A stretch of DNA of 64,000 nucleotides from Chryseobacterium senegalense. GTDB taxonomy: Bacteria; Bacteroidota; Bacteroidia; Flavobacteriales; Weeksellaceae. The notes under the pieces are model-generated. The model did no database searches, was not told where the DNA came from, and saw only the letters and a program-made list of their open reading frames with translations. The translations under genes and the position numbers were made by a program. The DNA lies in the NCBI GenBank assembly GCA_001403755.1, contig CYUH01000015.1:1156589-1220588 (forward strand), in the 5' to 3' direction. This document shows, piece after piece, positions 27,494 to 36,007 of this stretch; the first letter of the stretch is position 1, and every line of letters starts with the position of its first letter.

Positions 27494-27985
27494 ATGAAAA
27501 ACACTTGGAAAACAGCAGATTTTGCCGCAATCGCATTATTTATTTCAACTGCTTTTGCCGCGCAAACCACCAAATACAAAGTGATGCTGCAAATGCAGAA
27601 TTATACCGGTAAAAACGCGTATGTTATTATTTCTTTAATCAATCCAAAAGGTGCATACGACAAAACTCTTTCTGTTCTTGGCGACGATAACGAGTGGTAC
27701 AACACCTTAAAAGCTTGGGACAAATTCAGAAAAGTAAAAAAAGAAAAGCTCAACGGAATTACGGGTGCTTCGGTTGCTGGTGGAGCTCGAGCTACAAGAG
27801 TAATCGAATTTGAAACCGCAAAACTCGACAAAGGCTACAAAATCCGTTTTGAAAGCGCAGTAGAAACTCAAAAATACCACACCAAAGATGCTGAAATCGA
27901 TTTATCTTCGGCAGCACTGGATAATCGAGAAGGTGTGAAAGGCAACGGATACATCCGAAATGTGAGATTTATTAAAGTGCAGTAA
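27494..27985 (+). CDS. DUF2271 protein with ApbE-type FMN attachment motif
   Basis: This 163-residue exported protein has a signal peptide (FAAIALFISTAFAAQ) and a small beta-sandwich of the DUF2271 type (KVMLQMQNYTGKNAYVIISLINPKGAYDKTLSVLG). Residues 87-93 read NGITGAS, which fits the flavinylation motif [D/N]-G-x-[S/T]-G-A-[T/S]. Ser93 would carry FMN through a phosphoester bond formed by ApbE, which is encoded in the same operon. It is therefore likely an extracytosolic flavin electron carrier that accepts electrons from the PepSY reductase encoded 5 bp downstream. The motif is visible; the modification is inferred. Confidence 0.85.
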   Translation: MKNTWKTADFAAIALFISTAFAAQTTKYKVMLQMQNYTGKNAYVIISLINPKGAYDKTLSVLGDDNEWYNTLKAWDKFRKVKKEKLNGITGASVAGGARATRVIEFETAKLDKGYKIRFESAVETQKYHTKDAEIDLSSAALDNREGVKGNGYIRNVRFIKVQ

Positions 27986-27990
27986 GGCGT

Positions 27991-30186
27991 ATGACATTAT
28001 CTATTTGGAGGTATGCGCACTTGGCGCTTGCCCTTGTTTCAAGTGCTTTTCTTATCATACTTTCCGTTACTGGTGTTATTTTGGCTTATGACGCCATAGC
28101 CGAAAAAACGCAGAATCACCGTATTGAAAACTTAGAAAACATTACCCTTGCTCAGGTTTTGCCGGTTTTGCGTGACCAATATTCTGAGGTTCTTGAACTT
28201 AAAATTGATCACAACCAATTAGTTTCCATCGATGCGATGGACGAAAATGGGAATTCCATCAAAGCATATATCGATCCCAAAACCGGAAAAAAATTAGGAG
28301 AAATTAAACCCAAAAGCGATTTCATTCAGTGGATTACCGCTTTGCACAGATCATTATTTTTAAAGGAATCCGGTCGAGCGATTGTCGCAGTAGTTTCCTT
28401 TCTGCTGATGCTTATTTCCGTCAGTGGTTTAATCCTAATCGTTAAAAGACAAAAAGGAATTAGGCATTTTTTCGATAAAATTAATAAAGATTTTTTTGCA
28501 CAATATTTTCATGTGGTGACCGGAAGATGGCTTCTGATACCGGTTTTTGTCATCGCGCTTACGGGGACTTTGGTTTTCCTTGCCAGATTGGATTTTTTCA
28601 AGGGAGAAAATACCGAAATCAAATCTAAATCTGCATCCGATACAAAAGCAACTGCATTAAAAGATATTTCTTTTTTTAAAGAAACTCCACTTTCCAAGGT
28701 TGAACGAGTAGAATTTCCTTTTATTCCGGAGGATGAAGCGGAACCTTTTATTATTCATTTAAGAAAAAAATCGGTGACGGTCAATCAAGTTACCGGAACC
28801 ATCATTTCGGAGACGAAATATCCGTATTCTGCGGCAGTTGAAAAGTTCAATCTTGATCTACATACTGGCCGAACGAATGCAATTTGGGCATTTATTTTAG
28901 GACTAGCTTCTTTGAACATCTTGTGCTTTATTTATTCAGGATTTGTAATTACTTTCCGCAGAACACGCACGAAAATTAAAAATAAAATAAAAGCAAAAGA
29001 TGCAGAAATTGTTTTATTGGTAGGCTCTGAAAATGGTACCACGCTCTTCTTTGCTAACCAAATTCATCGCCAATTATTGAATGAAGGAAAGCGGTCGTAT
29101 TTGGCTGAAATGAATCAGTTTCAAAGTTTTGATAGTGCAAAAGAAATGGTAATTTTTACCTCCACATACGGTTTGGGAGATCCTCCGAGCAACGCCAACC
29201 AATTTGAAACTTTGCTGCAGAAATTCCCTCAGCAAAATAAAATTGGCTATTCTGTGGTGGGTTTTGGCTCGAAATCTTATCAGGAGTTTTGCGCGTTTGC
29301 TGTGAAAGTAAACGATTTATTGGCAAAGCAAAATTGGGCAGAACCCACTACTTCAATTTTCACTGTAAATGATCGATCTGCGGATGAGTTTGCAGCTTGG
29401 GCGCATGTTTGGAGCGAAAAAACGCAGCATCCACTTGCAACAGCTCCTGCTGTTTACAATACTAAAATTCCGGGGTTAAAGAAATTTATTGTTATCGAAA
29501 AAACAATGGTTTCTGATGATAATCTTACCTTTAAAATTGTCTTAAAACCAAGAAAAAATCAAAAATTTTCTTCCGGAGATTTGTTGGCAATTTATCCTGC
29601 AAAAGATAACAGAGAAAGATTTTATTCAATAGGAAAAAATCAGGATTCAGTACAATTAATTGTAAAACTTTTTCCAAATGGTTTCGGCTCTGGATTTTTA
29701 AATAATTTAAAAGTCGGTGATGAAATTTCAGCAAGAATAATGGAAAATCCGAATTTTCATTTTCCACAAGCTGCCGAAAATATCGCATTAATCGCAAACG
29801 GAACTGGAATTGCTCCTTTTTTAGGAATGATTCAGGAGAATATTTCAAGAAAGAAGATTTCGCTATTTGCAGGTTTTAAACATGATAATGATTGGGTAAA
29901 TTCTTACCGGATTTTTGCTAAACACCAAATTAATCAAGGACAATTAGAACATTTCGACCTTGCATTTTCTCGTGAAGAAAACAAACAATATGTGATGGAT
30001 CTTATCCGCAAAAACGAAAATTATTTCGCTGAATTACTTGCTAAAAATGGAACCATTATGATTTGCGGTTCTTTAAAAATGCAGAAAGATGTCGAAATAA
30101 TTCTCGATGAAATTTGCCAGAAATTCTTAGGAAAACCATTAGAACATTTTATTCAAAACGGACAAATACTTTCGGATTGTTACTAA
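27991..30186 (+). CDS. PepSY transmembrane protein fused to flavodoxin and FNR domains
   Basis: This 731-residue inner-membrane reductase has four membrane helices of the PepSY_TM type (about 8-33, 128-151, 178-198, 295-321). Each has a nearby histidine (His10, His119, His174, His291), suited to bind heme b. A PepSY-like periplasmic region separates the pairs. The cytosolic part holds a flavodoxin domain (about 338-480: LLVGSENGTTLFFANQI, STYGLGDPPSNANQF) and an FNR-like module with RFYSIG (FAD), NGTGIAPFLGM and MICGSLKMQKDV (NADPH), as in cytochrome P450 reductase. It should move electrons from NADPH via FAD, FMN and heme to the flavinylated DUF2271 partner. Confidence 0.93.
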   Translation: MTLSIWRYAHLALALVSSAFLIILSVTGVILAYDAIAEKTQNHRIENLENITLAQVLPVLRDQYSEVLELKIDHNQLVSIDAMDENGNSIKAYIDPKTGKKLGEIKPKSDFIQWITALHRSLFLKESGRAIVAVVSFLLMLISVSGLILIVKRQKGIRHFFDKINKDFFAQYFHVVTGRWLLIPVFVIALTGTLVFLARLDFFKGENTEIKSKSASDTKATALKDISFFKETPLSKVERVEFPFIPEDEAEPFIIHLRKKSVTVNQVTGTIISETKYPYSAAVEKFNLDLHTGRTNAIWAFILGLASLNILCFIYSGFVITFRRTRTKIKNKIKAKDAEIVLLVGSENGTTLFFANQIHRQLLNEGKRSYLAEMNQFQSFDSAKEMVIFTSTYGLGDPPSNANQFETLLQKFPQQNKIGYSVVGFGSKSYQEFCAFAVKVNDLLAKQNWAEPTTSIFTVNDRSADEFAAWAHVWSEKTQHPLATAPAVYNTKIPGLKKFIVIEKTMVSDDNLTFKIVLKPRKNQKFSSGDLLAIYPAKDNRERFYSIGKNQDSVQLIVKLFPNGFGSGFLNNLKVGDEISARIMENPNFHFPQAAENIALIANGTGIAPFLGMIQENISRKKISLFAGFKHDNDWVNSYRIFAKHQINQGQLEHFDLAFSREENKQYVMDLIRKNENYFAELLAKNGTIMICGSLKMQKDVEIILDEICQKFLGKPLEHFIQNGQILSDCY

Positions 30187-31169
30187 GATATTACTTTTTC
30201 AATAAATTAAAATTTGTTCTAGCGATCTTATGGCTGATCGCAGGTCAAATCTCCATTGCGGCACAGGAAAATGTTTTGGTAGAAAGACAAATTACATTGA
30301 TGGGTTCAATGTTCAATATCACGGTTGTCGATCGCGATTCCGCTGTTGCAAACGACAATATTGATCGATGCATCGATGAAATTACCCGGATCGAAAATCT
30401 GATTTCTGAGTGGCAATCGCAAACCCAGATTTCTGAAGTGAATCGAAACTCCGGAATAAAACCCGTGAAAGTGGATCGCGAAGTTTTCGAGCTGACTGAA
30501 AGAGCGATCTCATATTCGAAAATGTCGGAGGGAGCTTTTGATATCAGTATTGTTGCGTTAGATAAAATCTGGAAATTTGATGGATCAATGACCGAAATGC
30601 CGTCAGAGGAATCCATAAAAAACTCAGTTCGAAACGTGAATTACCAATTCATAAAGCTCGACCGAGATTCATCAACGATTTTTCTTCAGCAAAAAGGAAT
30701 GAAAATCGGTTTTGGCTCGATTGGTAAAGGTTATGCGGCCGATAAGGGCCGGGAAATTCTCCAAAAATTAGGCGTAAAATCCGGAATTGTCAACGCTTCT
30801 GGAGATATCGCAACTTGGGGAACGCAACCGAACGGAAAACCTTGGGCAATTGGAATTAGAAATCCTTTTAAAAAGCATAAAATTTCCAAAATTTTAAAAC
30901 TAAAACACGGTGCAGTAGCCACTTCAGGAAGTTATGAAAAATATGCAGAAATCGACGGAGTACGGTATTCGCATATCATCGATCCGAAAACCGGCTATCC
31001 TGCAACCGGTCTCACGAGCGTAACAATTTATGGATCTTCTGCAGAATTCGCTAACGCTTTGAGCACTTCGATTATGGTTTTAGGAAAAGAAAAAGGGAAA
31101 AATTTAGCACTCCAATTTCCACATTACAGGTTTCTTTTCATTACAGATCAAGGAAGAATTATCAGGTAA
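30177..31169 (+). CDS. apbE: ApbE-family FAD:protein FMN transferase
   Basis: This exported flavin transferase attaches FMN from FAD to Ser/Thr of target proteins. Conserved segments are TLMGSMFNITVVD, FDISIVALDKIWKFDGS, GFGSIGKGYAADKG, VNASGDIATWGTQPNGKPWAIGIRNP and SHIIDPKTGYPATG (Mg-binding). The frame is open from an ATG at 30114. However, a TTG at 30177 overlaps the stop codon of the upstream gene and gives a compact signal peptide (LKFVLAILWLIAGQISIAAQ), so I prefer it. The likely target is the DUF2271 protein two genes upstream. No further gene follows on this transcript within 200 bp. Confidence 0.9.
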   Translation: MLLRYYFFNKLKFVLAILWLIAGQISIAAQENVLVERQITLMGSMFNITVVDRDSAVANDNIDRCIDEITRIENLISEWQSQTQISEVNRNSGIKPVKVDREVFELTERAISYSKMSEGAFDISIVALDKIWKFDGSMTEMPSEESIKNSVRNVNYQFIKLDRDSSTIFLQQKGMKIGFGSIGKGYAADKGREILQKLGVKSGIVNASGDIATWGTQPNGKPWAIGIRNPFKKHKISKILKLKHGAVATSGSYEKYAEIDGVRYSHIIDPKTGYPATGLTSVTIYGSSAEFANALSTSIMVLGKEKGKNLALQFPHYRFLFITDQGRIIR

Positions 31170-31390
31170 AGTAATTTTGCTCTTTAAACGCATAAATTAA
31201 TGTTTATCAATAGCTTAATCATTTTAAGATTATTTCTTTTCCTCCTTTTTTTTTAAAATTAATTCATTAAAAACGACTAATTAATTTTCCCAAATTTCAT
31301 TTAATTAATAATTATTATTTTAGCCGTCCCCTTATCAAAAGGGATTTGCTAACTAAAAACTTTGTAAAGAAGTTTCACATCAAAACATCA

Positions 31391-31930
31391 ATGACCCACA
31401 AAGGCCAAATCGTCGAAATTCCTGCCACATCTCCTCTTTACCGAAGAAATACAGATTCCTGGAACTCGAAATATGAAGAACTGCGATCAAAATCATTGAA
31501 AAAATATTCGCTATTTGATGGCTTTCTGGTTGGTGAACATCTGGGCATAGAAAATTTCAAACTCGGACAACGCAAAGGAATTAATGTTGGTGGGAAGAAA
31601 GCCCCATTGTATGTGATCGGAATCGATGCTAAAGAAAACCGACTATTTGTGGGAGAAGGAGAGTGGCATCCCGGACTTTGGACTTCTGTTTTTTCTTTTG
31701 ATCGAAACGAGTTTGTTTGGACAGAATCTTTTGAAACGAATCAAAATTTAGAAGAAGGAATTTCAGTTGAGATTGCCAACACTTCGGGAGAAAACCTCAT
31801 TTCTGCTTCATTTTATTTAATCAATACGATCATTTTTCTGGAATTTGAAGATCCTTTGAACATTAGTTTTCTAAACGAACCGATTTCAATCTTCAAAAAC
31901 AACATCATCATCGCTGAGAAAAAAAAATAA
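31391..31930 (+). CDS. Stand-alone MnmA-like C-terminal domain protein
   Basis: This 179-residue protein matches the middle and C-terminal barrel domains of the tRNA 2-thiouridylase MnmA: VGEHLGIENFKLGQRKGINVGGKKAPLYVIGID, then ENRLFVGEGEWHPGLW. The N-terminal PP-loop ATPase and both catalytic cysteines are entirely missing. No preceding MnmA remnant is visible. An extended frame starts at a TTG (31346), but the ATG at 31391 is more natural. It lies 14 bp upstream of a secreted nuclease gene. It may bind tRNA or another partner without thiolating it, or be the preserved end of a lost gene. Confidence 0.75.
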   Translation: MTHKGQIVEIPATSPLYRRNTDSWNSKYEELRSKSLKKYSLFDGFLVGEHLGIENFKLGQRKGINVGGKKAPLYVIGIDAKENRLFVGEGEWHPGLWTSVFSFDRNEFVWTESFETNQNLEEGISVEIANTSGENLISASFYLINTIIFLEFEDPLNISFLNEPISIFKNNIIIAEKKK

Positions 31931-31944
31931 ATATATTTTAAAAC

Positions 31945-33693
31945 ATGAAACTAAAATTATCTTTTTTAGTAAGTATTTTTTCAATTTTACTTTATGCACA
32001 ATCAGCTCCGGCGTACTATTCCGGTGTTAATTTTAACAAGAGCGGCAACGATCTTAAAAGTGAATTGGCCACACTAATTACGAATACGCATACCACCGTG
32101 ATTTCGTATAGCGAATTACAACAATTGATGAAAAGCAGCGATGTAGATCCCGAGAATCCAGCAAATTTATTGTTGATTTATGGTTCACAGAGCTCAGGAA
32201 CCCATCAAAGAAGCCGTGCTATCGGAGGATCATGGAACCGCGAACACGTATATGCAAAATCTAAAGGTACACCAAATCTAGGAACATCGGGTCCAGGAGC
32301 CGATGGACATCATCTGCGTCCGGCTGATAACACTTTGAACAGCACCAGAGGTAATTTAAGCTTTGATGATGGAACTGGTGCAACTGCCTATAAAACGAGT
32401 CGTGGAGGTTGGTTTCCAGGCGATGAGTGGAAAGGCGATGTCGCTCGAATTTTGATGTATATGTATGTAAGATATAACTCGAGATGTCTTCCATTAAATA
32501 TTACGTTGAATCCAAGCACTTATTCGTCAGATTTTCCGGATATTTTATTGAAATGGAACGTTGAAGATCCCGTTTCCGCATTTGAAATCAAAAGAAATAA
32601 TGTGGTAGCACAAACGCAGAAAAACAGAAACCCATTTATCGATAATCCATATTTGGCAACTGTAATTTGGGGTGGACCAGCTGCACAAAACACTTGGCCA
32701 GATACCTTCAACGGAGGAGGCAGCACTACCGATACTGAAGCTCCAACTGCACCAATCAATTTAGCTGTTACAGAAGCAACATCATCGAGTATTTCTTTAT
32801 CTTGGAATTCGTCTACCGATAATATCGCCGTAAGCGGATATGAGGTTTATGTAAATAATGTTTTAAAAACCACGGTTTATAGCAATTTTGCAACAATTTC
32901 AGGATTAGATCCAGCCAATACTTATTCATTCTATATTATTGCTAAAGATGCTGCTGGAAATAAATCTGCAAGCAGTGAAATCGTAGAAGGCACCACCACA
33001 ACTACCGGTGGAGAGGGTGGCGGAACTTCTTGTGGAACCGAAGATTTCGAAAGCGCGCCATCGCCATCATCTTCATACGCGGAAAGATCATGGACCAACA
33101 ATTCTATTTTCTGGACTGCAACCAATGCAAGAACTGACATCCAGATTTACATCAACGGAAGCAGATCAATTTGTATCAGACAAGGTTCTTTGAAATCTTC
33201 CACAATTAGCGGCGGAATTGGATCTTTAACCGTGAAAACTTACCTTCCATTCTCTGATTCTCAGGGTAATTATACCTTAATGGTGAATGGAGTAGTGAAG
33301 GGACAAATTCCTTATTCTAAAACGGTAACGACTACAACTATCGAAAATATTAATGTTGAAGGAAATGTGGTGATTGAATTGATCGATAGTGCTACAAGCA
33401 ATCGTGTTTCTTTTGATGATCTTTCTTGGACTTGCTACTCTGGTTTATCAGCGAACGATTCTGAAATAAACAATAAAAAAATCACTGTTTATCCGAATCC
33501 TGTTAAAAATAACGAATTCCAAATCAGCGGGATCGATAAAAATGAAACCGTAAAAATTTACAGTGTAAACGGGCAATTGCTACAAACAATAAATAATGTA
33601 AGTAATAACCAAAAAATTAATACTCAAAATTTACCAAAAGGAGTGTACTTCATCACCACAAAATCACAGTCTGCAAAGATTATTGTTGATTAA
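31945..33693 (+). CDS. Secreted endonuclease I-family nuclease with FN3 and T9SS domains
   Basis: This 582-residue protein has a signal peptide (about 1-19) and an endonuclease I/EndA-type domain (about 25-240). The active-site pattern is GSWNREHVYAKSKG followed by GADGHHLRPADNTLNSTRGN. A fibronectin type III domain (about 268-352, APINLAVTEATSSSISLSWN) follows, then a beta-sandwich with two cysteines and a type A T9SS sorting domain (VYPNPVKNNEF, KGVYFITT). It degrades extracellular DNA or RNA, probably for nutrient phosphate and nucleosides. It may share a transcript with the MnmA-like gene 14 bp upstream. Confidence 0.93.
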   Translation: MKLKLSFLVSIFSILLYAQSAPAYYSGVNFNKSGNDLKSELATLITNTHTTVISYSELQQLMKSSDVDPENPANLLLIYGSQSSGTHQRSRAIGGSWNREHVYAKSKGTPNLGTSGPGADGHHLRPADNTLNSTRGNLSFDDGTGATAYKTSRGGWFPGDEWKGDVARILMYMYVRYNSRCLPLNITLNPSTYSSDFPDILLKWNVEDPVSAFEIKRNNVVAQTQKNRNPFIDNPYLATVIWGGPAAQNTWPDTFNGGGSTTDTEAPTAPINLAVTEATSSSISLSWNSSTDNIAVSGYEVYVNNVLKTTVYSNFATISGLDPANTYSFYIIAKDAAGNKSASSEIVEGTTTTTGGEGGGTSCGTEDFESAPSPSSSYAERSWTNNSIFWTATNARTDIQIYINGSRSICIRQGSLKSSTISGGIGSLTVKTYLPFSDSQGNYTLMVNGVVKGQIPYSKTVTTTTIENINVEGNVVIELIDSATSNRVSFDDLSWTCYSGLSANDSEINNKKITVYPNPVKNNEFQISGIDKNETVKIYSVNGQLLQTINNVSNNQKINTQNLPKGVYFITTKSQSAKIIVD

Positions 33694-33712
33694 TACACTT
33701 ACATGTCATAGT

Positions 33713-33742
33713 AAAACCGGGAGATTAACTTCCGGTTTTTTT
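33713..33742 (+). terminator. Terminator of the nuclease gene
   Basis: An 8-bp stem AAAACCGG / CCGGTTTT with an 11-nt loop, and a run of seven Ts. Confidence 0.88.
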
Positions 33743-33837
33743 ATTGAGACTTACTGGAATTTTTCGTTCTCATTCTTTAGTAAAAATTTATCATAAAAAT
33801 GGGTGTTTTCACGGTAAAAAATTTATTAGAGATGCTG

Positions 33838-33845
33838 TATATTTG
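33838..33845 (+). promoter_or_regulatory. -7 box of a possible small RNA
   Basis: TATATTTG matches TAnnTTTG in an intergenic region with no gene directly downstream on this strand. There is no exact -33 TTTG. Confidence 0.4.
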
Positions 33846-33848
33846 CTA

Positions 33849-34018
33849 CAGAAAAATACTTGAAAAGAAAGGCTATGGTAAAAACTAACTCCATGAAAAG
33901 CTTATTCCCTCATTAATTAATATCATCTAATCCAACAAAAATTAGAGGAAAACATAGAACACAAATGATGGGGAATACTTTTAAGAAGGTGCATTTTTAG
34001 TTAAATGCACCTTTTTTT
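33849..34018 (+). ncRNA. Candidate intergenic small RNA (about 170 nt)
   Basis: The segment is bounded by a -7 promoter box (33838) and a strong plus-strand terminator: AAGGTGCATTT (33986-33996) pairs over 11 bp with AAATGCACCTT (34003-34013), then seven Ts. No reading frame longer than about 13 codons lies between, so the transcript would be non-coding or encode a tiny peptide. The hairpin could instead serve the convergent K+ channel gene, but its T run faces the plus direction. Confidence 0.4.
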
Positions 34019-34844
34019 ATATCAATTTTTCTCCGCAGATTTTACAATAACGAGCATCATCATCCACATCATCATTTCCGCATCTTCCGCAAATTTTTTC
34101 TAAATTCTGACGTTTGTTCCGCATCTCAGCAGTGACAATTCCCGTGGGAACCGCAATGATCGAGTATCCCGAAAGCATTAACAAAATCGATAAAAATTTT
34201 CCTAAAGGTGTTACCGGAGAAACATCACCGTACCCAACAGTAGTAATCGTAACAACCGCCCAATAAATGCTTTGTGGAATACTTTCAAATCCCTCACGAT
34301 GACCTTCAACCATAAACATGAGCGAACCCACAATCACACAAAATATCACCAAAAACAATAGAAATATATATATTTTGCGAGAGCTGTTTTTCAAAGCACG
34401 AACGATCAGGTAGCCATCATTCATGAAATCCAATAAATTGAGAATCCTGAAAACACGGAGCATTCTCAGCATTCTTAAAATTAAGAAATATTTGGTAATA
34501 GGAAAAAACAAACTCAAATAAAAGGGCAAAATCGCCAGAAAATCTATGATTCCAAAAAAGCTGAAAATATATGACTTCTTATTTCGGATGGTGACGATCC
34601 TCAAAACATATTCAATAGTAAAGAAAATGGTGATGATAATTTCTAAAAATACAAAAAGCGAATGCAATTTAGCATCGAAAATACTCACACTTTCCATCAT
34701 GACGATTATGGTGCTGAGAACAATTAAAACCAGCAAAATAAGATCAAATAATAACCCTAATTTGGTATCAGATTTAAATATAATTCTGAAAATCTGTCGC
34801 TTCCATTTCTTGGATTCCGGAATATAATTATGCTCTTTTTCCAT
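34017..34844 (-). CDS. Voltage-gated K+ channel-type ion transporter with zinc-ribbon tail
   Basis: This 275-residue inner-membrane channel has six helices in the Kv arrangement. The voltage-sensor S4 has regular arginines (LRMLRMLRVFRILNLL), and the pore loop is VVTITTVGYGDVSPVT with the K+ filter TVGYGD. The C-terminal 25 residues form a zinc ribbon, CGRCGNDDVDDDARYCKICG, with two CxxC pairs. That is unusual for a channel and may sense metal or stabilise the tetramer. It is monocistronic and divergent from nif3. Confidence 0.93.
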   Translation of the reverse strand: MEKEHNYIPESKKWKRQIFRIIFKSDTKLGLLFDLILLVLIVLSTIIVMMESVSIFDAKLHSLFVFLEIIITIFFTIEYVLRIVTIRNKKSYIFSFFGIIDFLAILPFYLSLFFPITKYFLILRMLRMLRVFRILNLLDFMNDGYLIVRALKNSSRKIYIFLLFLVIFCVIVGSLMFMVEGHREGFESIPQSIYWAVVTITTVGYGDVSPVTPLGKFLSILLMLSGYSIIAVPTGIVTAEMRNKRQNLEKICGRCGNDDVDDDARYCKICGEKLI

Positions 34845-34906
34845 TGATTGGTATTGAAAATTAAATTTAGATAAATAATTCTTAATTTCGTCACAAACTT
34901 AAGAAA

Positions 34907-36004
34907 ATGACAGTAAACGAGGCGATTTTTGAAATCGAGAAGAAAATCCTGGTTTCTCAGGCCGAAGATTTTGATAATGTAGGATTGCTCTGTGGAAATC
35001 CATCGCGGGAAGTAACGGGAATTCTAGTTTGCCACGATGCTTTGGAAAAAGTAGTTGATGAAGCGATTGCCAAGGACATGAATATGATTGTCACTTTTCA
35101 TCCCATTATTTTTTCGGGTCTAAAATCGATTACGAGCAAGAACTACGTGGAACAGTCCGTTCTGAAAGCCCTTGAAAACAAAATAGCGATTTATGCAATT
35201 CATACTGCTTTTGATAACGATTTTTTTGGCGTTAATTATCGGATTTGTGAGGAATTAGGACTTATGAATCAAAAAATTTTAATGCCCAAAACTCAAATTT
35301 TAAGAAAGCTCGAAGTATATGTACCGCGCGAATATTCCGAAAATCTAAAGAATGCGCTTTTCAAAGCTGGCGCCGGAAGTATCGGTTTTTATGATGAATG
35401 TAGCTTTACAGTTTCTGGGAACGGAACATTCAGGCCGATCGAAGGTTCGAATCCTTTTTCTGGCACAAAAAATATACGGGAGATTGCTGATGAAGTCATG
35501 ATTTCAGTAGTTTTTGAGGACTCAAAACAAAATCAAATCATCAGCGAAATGAAAGCCGCACATCCTTACGAAGAAGTTGCTTATCAAATCATTAATCTTG
35601 AAAATGAAAATCAATACACAGGATTGGGAAGGTTTGGTGATTTAAAAGAAGAAATGGAAGAAGCTGATTTTCTGGAATTTGTGAAAAATAAATTTAATTT
35701 AAAAGTCATTCGCCATTCCGATTTAATTTCAAAAAAAATCAAAAGAGTAGGCGTTCTGGGAGGTAGTGGTGCAAGTGGGATTAAGGCAGCAAAATCCCAA
35801 AAATGCGATGCTTATTTAACCGGTGATGTAAAATATCACGATTTTTTCCAAAGCGAGGGTAAAATGTTGATCTGCGACATTGGACATTATGAATCCGAAC
35901 AATTTGTAACCCAACAATTAATTGAGATTTTGTCGGAAATTTTTCCTAAATTTGCAGTCTCAAAATCTGTTGAGAAAACCAATCCTGTAAATTATTTTTT
36001 ATAA
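34907..36004 (+). CDS. Nif3-like dinuclear metal centre protein with PII-like insert
   Basis: This 365-residue Nif3/YbgI/YqfO-family protein has two conserved halves: about 1-110 with VGLLCGNPSREVTGILVCHDA and VTFHPIIFSGLKSI, and about 260-365 with GVLGGSGASGIKAA, GDVKYHDF and DIGHYESEQF, which supply the metal-binding His/Asp/Glu. An inserted CutA/PII-like domain of about 120 residues (VYVPREYSENLKNALFKAGAGSIGFYDECSF ... AAHPYEEVAYQI) lies between, as in the long YqfO form. The biochemical role is still uncertain in general (GTP cyclohydrolase-related claims exist). It is co-transcribed with the next gene (3 bp gap). Confidence 0.93.
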   Translation: MTVNEAIFEIEKKILVSQAEDFDNVGLLCGNPSREVTGILVCHDALEKVVDEAIAKDMNMIVTFHPIIFSGLKSITSKNYVEQSVLKALENKIAIYAIHTAFDNDFFGVNYRICEELGLMNQKILMPKTQILRKLEVYVPREYSENLKNALFKAGAGSIGFYDECSFTVSGNGTFRPIEGSNPFSGTKNIREIADEVMISVVFEDSKQNQIISEMKAAHPYEEVAYQIINLENENQYTGLGRFGDLKEEMEEADFLEFVKNKFNLKVIRHSDLISKKIKRVGVLGGSGASGIKAAKSQKCDAYLTGDVKYHDFFQSEGKMLICDIGHYESEQFVTQQLIEILSEIFPKFAVSKSVEKTNPVNYFL

Positions 36005-36007
36005 AAT

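Noticed and set aside
27991..30186. Frameshift or misassembly joining PepSY and reductase genes
   Set aside because: PepSY-flavodoxin-FNR fusions of this length occur naturally in Bacteroidota, and the frame is continuous with intact domains.
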